DNA from: Siphonodentalium dalli | Taxonomy: Eukaryota; Mollusca; Scaphopoda; Gadilida; Siphonodentaliidae | Assembly: GCA_032622095.1 (NCBI GenBank) | Contig: CP136069.1 | Span: forward strand, 169,376,394 to 169,440,393 | DNA: 64,000 nucleotides | Direction: 5' to 3' | Part shown: one piece after another, positions 56,681 through 64,000 of the stretch | Numbering within the stretch: position 1 is the first letter of the stretch | Layout of the letters: each line of letters begins with the position of its first letter | Notes under the pieces: generated by a model | What the model was told of the DNA's origin: nothing | Databases searched by the model: none | What the model saw: the letters and a program-made list of their open reading frames with translations, nothing else | Program-made: the position numbers and the translations under genes

Positions 56681-57249
56681 GCAAAAGACCAAGAAATCAT
56701 CCTGGAGCGCCGCTGTTCCATCATTGTTTCCCCCACCATGCTGAGCTCCCGATGACCGAACAACAGGACCGATGAAATCGCCAGGTTGAAGGGAAGACGG
56801 GGGTGGAAGGAGTAATCCCTCTTAGTAGGGTTGATACAGCATACGTCAGCGGAACAGCCGACATAATAGGCACATCATCACTCGACCCTTTGGACCTCTA
56901 CATATACATGTGTGGTAGATTTGGATAGAAAGCGTACCATCTTAGCAGCCCGGTTGAAGTTCGCATGCGCGGGGAACAGACAGAAAAACACCACGCCGAA
57001 TCAGTCCTCCCCACGCCCGGCAGCGCCCGCAATTTCGGTTTCCCTGGCGCAAAGTATCGCGCCCGTTTTTTAATCATAGTGGAAAGCGGCGCTTTAGTGT
57101 GTATTTCTGGCCGGAATGTATTCTCACCGGGAAATCGTATCGAACGCAGTTCAACGCACCCCCATTTGGTTGGCAATTATCGCAATACAATAGGGGAACA
57201 CTCAGACGTTCGTACTCAGATTTCAAAAATGTTTGTACCTAGCTTGCCT
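56681..57249. other. 3' end of LTR-like element and junction to transposase gene
   Basis: It holds the right direct repeat (56911-56995) followed by ~250 bp of unassigned DNA. One frame before the repeat (GTADIIGTSSLDPLDLYIY) looks coding but is too short to name. Confidence 0.4.
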
Positions 57250-59738
57250 GTCCTAAGTTTCACGGGAAAATGGCTAATTTGATTCTATTTGTCGTAATAA
57301 CAAAACCAAAATCATGGTTTTCTTGTCGACGTTTCTTTCATGGTCATTTAAACACATTTGGCTATGAGACGGAGTACCGAGATGGAAAAACCATCATCAC
57401 TAAAGCGTATTGCAAACAATCCGCCAAGCATTCGGACCGAGTTAAAAAAAACTTAGTGGCAAAGCCTTGCAAACAATTCGACGAAATGGCGGCCGGATCG
57501 TCTTTCATATCCAAATGGACGCTCGAACGGCATTTAAATACTAAAAGCCACATAAGTGCGGTCTATTATGAGTAACTTGATGTAGAAAATGAAAATAGTG
57601 CAACAAATAGTACAAGTACTGCCAGTGCTGACAATGTATGTGGAAGTTCGGGTGCGTGTGGAAGAGGGCTTGACATAAAAAGAACACAGAAACGCATAGA
57701 TACAGCTCTCAGTGACCAATCAAAGAACACAGAAACGCATAGATACAGCTCTCAGTGACCAATCAAAGAACACAGAAACGCATAGGTACAGCTCTCAGTG
57801 ACCAACCACAGGAAGCTTACCGCAAACTTCTTCGTACATCATATGTTCTCTGCATCTCTGGTCAGCCTCTTAATACTTTCAAGACTCTGGTCGAGCTGTA
57901 GAGAGCCAATGGTATCATGCTGACCGCAGGGCACAACGACCATCGAACAGCTCTAGAGATGATAAATATTATATCTGCCGCCTCAATAAAAATACTTGGT
58001 GTCAAGTTGGAATCAGCCAAGTTCTTCACTATGCTCAGTGATGGCTCCCAAGCACGAAAAATACTTTGTGAAAAAGTACTGGTTTTCGTTCATCTAGTTG
58101 GTCTCGAAGATATAGACGAGTTTGGGGACATCACCGGAGAAAATTTGAAAAAGTGTTTAGACAGTGTAATGTTAAACAGAATGGGAACAAGAGAAGTATG
58201 AAAATAAACTGATTGGAGCAACGGCAGACAGCACAGCAGTTAACTTTTGCATTTACAAAGGTTTGCTCACTCGATTACAGGCTGAGAAAGGCCCTGGCTC
58301 ATCAAAGTTCACTGCGTCATGTACAGTCCAGAAATCAGCATAAAAGATACACTACTCAAAGTGAACATCTTTAAGACTATAAGGGACCTACTGGCTACTT
58401 TGTTTAATCTTATGAAGCAGTCTGGCGAACTTAAAAGAAACAAAACAGCATGGAGAAAAGATACTGGATATTCATATGTTCAATATACCCAAAGTTGGAG
58501 GGACCAGATTTGTTGGGCATCTTAACCGGGGACTTGATCACATTTTGAGTAATTATGTTGCACTATGCCAAGCAATTGAAAACATGATTGCTTCTGGGTC
58601 AGCAAAGAAAATCGAACCAAAATTGCATGGAATACTTAAGAAACTAAAAAAATTTCAGTTATTTTCATCAACTGTCTTGATCAAAGATATAGTTCAGCAA
58701 CTGACATATTGTTCACTTGAATTTGAAAAAGAAAATTTCCTGATTTTCGGTGTTAAACCGACCTTAGATTTATTGACTGTTAATCTGAACAAGAGAGTTG
58801 AAGAAAACTATGTACAACCTCCCTCAAACTCTCATAATGTCATGAAAAAATTCAGGCTAACATTAAATTTAGCCAAAAAAGAGCTCAGCTGTCAGAGTAT
58901 GAAATTTGGACATCACAAAAAGAGTAAATGTAAACAAGAGTATACTGAAATTGTAATTGGCAAAATGACACACAATGAAAACCCTCAACTTGAAACATTA
59001 ATCTCTAATACATCGACTAAAGTAATTCCAGCATTAATTTCCTGCATCAAATCTAAATTTCCTTCATTCTCAAGTCACAATGTTACTGAAACTAATCACT
59101 CAGAATCAGATTCTAATAAAGCTACGGCTAAGATTTCAAAACAGACTAAGAGTAAACCCACCAAAGACATGTCTGTTGAAGTTTCTGAAACTAATGTTGT
59201 GAGGTCCCTTTCTGTATTAGATCCTGCCAACTGGAGGGACTTAGAAACTGAAATATCGTCACTTCAGAACATTTTTGAGCATTTTCAGATTCCATTGGAA
59301 TTTAATGACTATTGCCATGATGATGTCATAAAGTCCAAGGGTGAATGGGAAAGTTTAAAACATTTATTTGCAAACTTTTACTCTGCAGTTAAAGCCATTC
59401 AATTGTGGAAAAATGTTCTTATTGAAATTGCACTTGCAACTTACCTCAGTAAACGGAGGTACACACACATAGATAATATAAGTACAACTGGGGATTGTCT
59501 CCATAAAATATTAACAAAAAAGATTTAAAAACCCTGCATTTCTGAACCGTCCAGTAATGTTAACCAAAGCATTGACTCCGATCATGATAGTGAGCATTCT
59601 GCCAGCATGGAATTGGATAGTGATCATAATGTTAGTTCAAATGAATCTGAATCAAGTGAGTTTTCTTGGTCCGAAATAGAAGCAGCAGAATGCACTATAT
59701 TAACAGATAGTGATAATGATGTTGACAATTCAGAATGA
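57250..59738 (+). pseudogene. hAT-type transposase (ZNF862/C17orf113-like), broken
   Basis: The N-terminus (57270-57575) has YETEYRDGKTIITKAYCKQS, then SSFISKWTLERHLNTKSHIS, a BED-like finger with HxxxxxH kept but the second Cys of CxxC replaced by Ser. After a stop, ENENSATNSTSTASADNVCG leads into a 43 bp segment present three times (57678-57806), which shifts the frame. Next come LSDQPQEAYRKLLRTSYVLC, SAKFFTMLSDGSQARKILCE, VLVFVHLVGLEDIDEFGDIT and GENLKKCLDSVM, typical of the catalytic region. Frame 58476-59528 continues with GTRFVGHLNRGLDHILSNYV, a Ser/Lys-rich insert and KGEWESLKHLFANFYSAVKA. After a stop at 59526 the same frame runs on as an acidic tail to 59738. No terminal inverted repeats or hATC dimerisation motif identified. 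Confidence 0.75.
57678..57806 (+). repeat. 43 bp segment, three tandem copies, within transposase
   Basis: The unit AAAGAACACAGAAACGCATA plus TACAGCTCTCAGTGACCAA occurs three times with one substitution in the third. The two extra copies add 86 bp, which is not a multiple of three and explains the frame change at this point. Confidence 0.9.
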
Positions 59739-60156
59739 TTAGTTACATGGTCACAATCTGAATTGTCAAACTCAGGATCCAGTATTAATCTCTAGTCAGT
59801 TGAAAGTGGATTGTTTTGTGCATTAATTCGTGTGTTTTATGTTGAATATACTGGTTAGTTCTTAGCCTATAGGTGAATATTTTCCATGTGGCATTTATTA
59901 CTAATATGTGTCGAATGTAAATTAATTATGTTATTGTTTTCATTGATTTAATTTATTTTAATTGAAGTATTTACTTATAAAATTTCATGAACCTTAATTG
60001 ACTTGGCATTCATTGTTATAAGACCCCAGGGAATAATAATTTAAGTCAACACAAACACAAAGCAGAAACAATAATATGTATATTGTAAATTTTAATATGT
60101 AATACAGTAATAACTATTTAATTTATTAACAAGATGAACATTTACTCAATTGTGAA
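59739..60156. other. 3' flank of transposase gene, AT-rich
   Basis: Nothing recognised. Confidence 0.35.
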
Positions 60157-60212
60157 TTGCGGGAGCAATTGCTCCTGTAACCTGTTATGCAGGAGTAATT
60201 TATTGCTCCCGC
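60157..60212. repeat. 56 bp hairpin
   Basis: GCGGGAGCAATTGCTCCTG pairs with CAGGAGTAATTTATTGCTCC and CGC over most of its length, with a short AT-rich loop. It could mark an end of the hAT-like element or be a separate palindrome. Confidence 0.5.
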
Positions 60213-62100
60213 GAGGAATTCTTCGTGAAGAGGTGCCGAATCACGATCATCCATGACCTGCTTGCTAGATTACAACCCATCTGCATCAGCCGGCATGTGA
60301 TCCAAATCGACGTATACTCTCGACCACAACTTGCGGGGACATCTGAATCATATATAGATGTAAGTATACTTTACTATTTGCGCGAGGATATGTTGGTTAT
60401 GTCATATTTGGTATTGCCATTTTATTCAACAGAACAAAGCACACAGAGATGTTATTGTTGTAACTGGAATCATGAGTGCACCTTTAAATGTGGCTTTAAT
60501 CAATCCAGTTATGCCCGATCAGAGTAAAAAAAAATTATATGCCAGTAGAGTCGTATTCGCAGGCACATTAGTTGCTTATAAGATCGCGTACAATCACGTG
60601 ATATGTGGCGTTGTACAATTATTTACAATCAACCACACAAACAGCATCGTTCTCGCTGCTGACGTATGATGCCGCACATAAAGACGAATTCAAGTGAAGT
60701 CACAGCATTTAAAAAAACATTCTACAGCTTAGAATAATAAAGAGCGTTTCATGTCAGTACATTCCTGATATGAGCAGAATAAAGAGCGTTCCTGCCTCCT
60801 CTGTGCAAAACAATTTAAAAGCTCTCGATAATTAATATGACGTTGGCAAACCTACTTTCATGGCATATAAGCCTATAAGGGTCGTAGGTCAGTATCGCGT
60901 GTATTACTGTATTATCGACCTATCGTTTATATCCTTCCAAATTATATACATGTAGACATCCATATAAGCGCCATTTATCTCGTATCTAGTATATAGCATT
61001 GTTAGGTATCGGTATAATTTTTTTTAACCTGGAACACTTTTTTGCCATGTGAACAAATTTGTTCTGGGTATATTTCAAGTATCCCAGGAACATATTTCGA
61101 AGATTTAATCCACCCACAGAGGTGTAGCTAATTCGTTTATACCGATTTCATGTACATGTCAATAGAAAAGACAAATATATGTTGTGTTAGCCAGTTCCAT
61201 GCGCGATAATTACAACAAACGTAATCCCATTCTCTTTAAATGTGGTTTTTGGTATCTACCCATGAACATCTTGAATGAGGTCAAAACCAATCATGTCTGA
61301 ATTTTATTTCAGGAGGTATGTCTCCTGAATTATTTACCGGGTGAATATTTCGTGACATAGACACAATAACACCCAAATGTAATCCGATGATTTTGTCAGC
61401 CTGTTCTCGTGAAAATACGCATAACCAATAAGTGGGTGTCTGTGTAACTAAATAGTGGTAAGTGGGTGTCTGACCAGGTAACACATAATGTAGGTTTAGC
61501 GAAAATCACACCTAGCATCCCGGGATGACAGTAAAAAGTCAAAATGAAATGCTGGCTGACGGCCCGAAGGCTTTTTGATATGTCAAATTAGGATAAGCTG
61601 AAAGAAAAATGGCCTGAAACCAATTAGTCATATACATTTAATCACAAAGTGAAGTTGGTACCAAATGTATGGATAACAAGAGAAAGAAGAGGGAATCTGC
61701 AAAGCATATGAAAATAGGGAGGGGGTAAAAATAAGGGAACAGTGACCCAATTTTGTGCAGATACCTGATTCCTCGTTCACTAAATTTGGAAAATAATTTT
61801 GAACGTACGCACCAAAATATATTAATGAGCGAAATAAGCTCATATTGGCATTATTTAACATCAACATATGCACTATATGGACCTAAAACGCGGTTTATAT
61901 AACAGTCCTATATGGGACTAGTTCCATACGAAATAAGCCCATATTGGCATAATTTAATCAACCGTTTTTCATCGGCAAGACTTATCGTTGGACCTTCCAC
62001 TTTTTCTGATCCCGACAGCGTCACTTTAGAAATGTTTATCATACATCATTGTCTTCCTCGTGCAAAGTTACCCCTGTGACAATCATTTGAAGCACTCTAG
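60213..62100. repeat. Mostly unassigned; family B core at 60735-60800
   Basis: ATAAAGAGCGTT occurs twice (about 60738 and 60779), separated by TTCCTGATATGAGCAGA, matching the family B centre. Near 61825-61965 the phrase AAATAAG-CTCATATTGGCAT occurs twice. No supported gene. Confidence 0.5.
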
Positions 62101-62800
62101 ATGGCACCCCGTTAATTGTGCCCCAGACCCTCCGAAGGAGGATTCGAGGGTATATAGTCGAGACCTCCGTCAGTCCTTCCATCCATCCGAGTGCACATTC
62201 AGCCTTATGTGGTCAGGGGAGGAACCAAAGACATAAGAATGTTTGACATGATCGACCACCTAATCTCAAACTGCCTGTTATTCCGTACAATTTAGGAGTT
62301 AAGTGAATATCTTAAGTGGGCAAACCTGTCAAATAAAATAAGAACGACAAATAAGAGACCAAATATATGGGTATGCGTCCTTCCGTCCGTAAAAAAAAAA
62401 CATTCACAGCTCAAGTATCGATAGTCCAATTTAGATGTCCTTTGGTATGCCGGTAGACCAGCATTGTGGAAAGGATCTTTTTCTATAGAGGTATGGCCCC
62501 TTTGTTGGAATTAGTGTAAAACGCGATATCAAAGCGTCCACAACAAACATTAATTAATCTGTGGATGTCTTTATTGTTGGATTTCGTTCCTTTGGCGTGG
62601 TGATAGCACAGGTTGGAGGAAAGGATATCTACTACCGGTTTTGTCCATTAATTTTTACCAGAGTTACAGCCCTTGTTTGATTTGGTAATTTCTTAATTTT
62701 GTCTCTTTACGAACATTTCAGCTTGGGCATGTTCATCGGATTTGGTTGTGCTATGGTGTATTGGTAGCCCAGTTTAAGGGGGAAAGGCTACACACTTATT
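62101..62800. repeat. Diverged ~150-170 bp tandem repeat
   Basis: Blocks at about 62410-62520, 62575-62690 and 62725-62790 share the phrases TTTGGTATGCCGGTAGACCA / TTTGGCGTGGTGATAGCACA / TTTGGTTGTGCTATGGTGTA, and GGAAAGGATCTTTTTCT / GGAAAGGATATCTACTA. Old, low-identity repeats; no coding frame. Confidence 0.5.
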
Positions 62801-62954
62801 GGATTTAGAAAATAAAACAAAATTGCATCCATTGCCCACTCTCTAAACTGAGCATCGGGTGGGGGGCATATGCCACGCTTGACGTCGAACTTGTTTTTAT
62901 AACAGACAGACATTCTCAAATATATATATTTCAGAGAAACAGCGCATTTTCCTA

Positions 62955-63200
62955 ACCCGTTATATACTAAATACCAATTGATGAGAAGTTCTCTTAGGAA
63001 ATGTCCAGACAATAAGTTCAACAAACGACCACATTGAGCTTATTATCTTCCCATTTACCACCAGTGAATATGAATCATTCAGCACTTGTAATATTTGATG
63101 TCTGTCGTCTGCTCGTTTTTCTGGATCTCCAAATGAATGATAGGCTATTATAATGTATACCTTTATAACTGAATAGGAGAGTCCATTTAGTTTAGAAAAG
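62955..63200 (-). mobile_element. Diverged copy of the 3196-3428 MITE family
   Basis: The reverse complement shares TTATAAAGGTATACATTATA, TGATTCATATTCA-type blocks and an end GGTATTTAGTATATAACGGG with the copies at 898-1100 and 3196-3428. Termini are degraded. Confidence 0.5.
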
Positions 63201-63430
63201 TTTGACAGCATTGGTTACCATTGATTACCAACAGGATCCAAAAGCAGACGATCAGATTTATACTACTGTTTGTTTCGTTGGCTAAAAAATGGCGCCAAAT
63301 TGACTTTGTGTCACAACATGGAATATTGTTTTCCCAAACGTCGTAGCCATTTGATTAATTACTATCTAAAATATAATTAAATAACTAATGTGAATCATAT
63401 GAGCACATATCTGCCTAACATCTGCATATA

Positions 63431-63490
63431 TGATACAAACGTCCATAAAATGATACAAACATCCATAAAATGATACAAACATCCATAAAA
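63431..63490 (+). repeat. 20 bp tandem repeat, three copies
   Basis: GATACAAACATCCATAAAAT repeated three times with one substitution in the first copy. Confidence 0.9.
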
Positions 63491-63539
63491 TTGACTTGCA
63501 ATGATTCCATTCCGTGGCCAAATTATTGAAAGCAGGAAA

Positions 63540-63750
63540 AAAATAACTTTTGGTCTAAAATAATTTTTTTTTACACAAACTTTGAGAACAATTTCAACCT
63601 ATTTTTGGTCTGAAGTTTCCAACTGTTGAAAATGTTTACCAACGTTATGGTGATACACCCTTCCAACCACCCTCTGTTCCTGATCAAATGGCAACTTGGT
63701 GATACACCCTCCCAACCACCCTCTGTCCCTGATCAAAGGGCAACAGTATC
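63540..63750 (+). repeat. Dispersed repeat E, copy 2, with 48 bp tandem duplication
   Basis: TGGTGATACACCCTTCCAAC...GATCAAATGGCAACT occurs twice in tandem (63649 and 63697). The flanking CCAACTGTTGAAAATGTTTA aligns with the reverse complement of 51835-51975. Confidence 0.65.
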
Positions 63751-64000
63751 GGTGTTCCGATAATGAACATCTCGTTGGTGCGATTCCACTCGACTCCCAA
63801 GTCGCTGTCAATTTATCTTATTATAATTCCGTACGCTTGCCTTCCATGTGACTGTGACTGCTCTAATGAACAAGATTGTCAATTATTTGAATAACGAACT
63901 GCTATCATGTTCAACTAAAGAGAAACCAACGTGCATCAATTCCAATTATTGGTTAACATGAGCACGGAATAATCCAGATACTTGTTATTTTTGCACAATC

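Larger units (their letters stand above)
53970..56995 (+). mobile_element. LTR-like element carrying Gag and a TatD nuclease domain
   Basis: Direct repeats 53970-54056 and 56911-56995 start TGTGGTAGATTTGGATAG and end AAACACCACG/AAATACCACG, with a few mismatches. Between them lie a Gag-like region (54521-55500) and a TatD-type nuclease region (about 56130-56680), both plus strand. No protease, reverse transcriptase, RNase H or integrase motif is visible. The repeated ends start with TG as LTRs do, but I see no clear polypurine tract, primer site or target duplication, and the right repeat may be truncated, so 'LTR-like' is as far as the evidence goes. Confidence 0.6.

Noticed and set aside
1-64000. 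tRNA or rRNA genes
   Set aside because: Scanned for B-box-like GGTTCGAATCC and paired arms; single hits such as GGTTCGAAAC near 2766 lack the rest of a cloverleaf. No rRNA-like sequence seen.

Overview
This is 64 kb of AT-rich metazoan nuclear DNA, most likely from a mollusc or a related lophotrochozoan. The best clue is the one apparently intact gene, a secreted neuropeptide precursor at the left edge (99-611). It ends in an amidated 39-residue peptide of the egg-laying-hormone/DH44/CRF type. The organism call is an inference; the eukaryotic assignment is firm, because LINEs, Crypton-type and hAT-type genes, MITEs and satellites are all present. I see no rRNA, tRNA, CRISPR or bacterial operon structure.

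The rest of the window reads as a graveyard of mobile elements. 0.6-10 kb: small TTAA-flanked elements, a degraded CR1/L2-like LINE (3826-4616), a ~530 bp MITE (6271-6801) and a 1.8 kb unit with long direct terminal repeats (7067-8853). 10.25-14.98 kb: one 4.7 kb element with ~630 bp terminal inverted repeats and a 7 bp target duplication, carrying a broken LINE reverse transcriptase on the minus strand. 15.6-21.6 kb: palindromic MITEs, a frameshifted Crypton-type tyrosine recombinase (17060-18556) and a LINE ORF1 remnant. 23.4-25.7 kb: a duplicated ~290 bp unit whose second copy is split by a LINE 3' end, which runs into a 1.4 kb satellite of a 12 bp unit. 26.4-27.3 kb: a second recombinase pseudogene, minus strand. 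28.77-30.84 kb: a 5'-truncated L1-like LINE with poly(A) tail and 15 bp target duplication. 31-53 kb: mainly MITEs, minisatellites and LINE fragments, including a LINE ORF1 with zinc knuckles (42439-43353).

53.97-57.0 kb holds the most unusual locus. Between two ~87 bp direct repeats that begin TGTGG lie a retrotransposon-type Gag (capsid-like segment, coiled coil, CCHC knuckle) and a TatD-type metal-dependent nuclease domain, with no reverse transcriptase or integrase visible. Directly after it is a decayed hAT/ZNF862-like transposase gene (57250-59738).

Two MITE families dominate. Family A (TTAA plus CCCTTTACCC termini, piggyBac-like) contains two 69 bp near-perfect hairpins that are inverted copies of each other, and the hairpin module also occurs inside elements with other termini. 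Family B (~500 bp, GGCACGGGCGGCG-type termini) carries paired AAAGAGCGTT boxes. Apart from the neuropeptide gene no region looks like an active host gene; everything else with protein similarity is a broken mobile-element gene.
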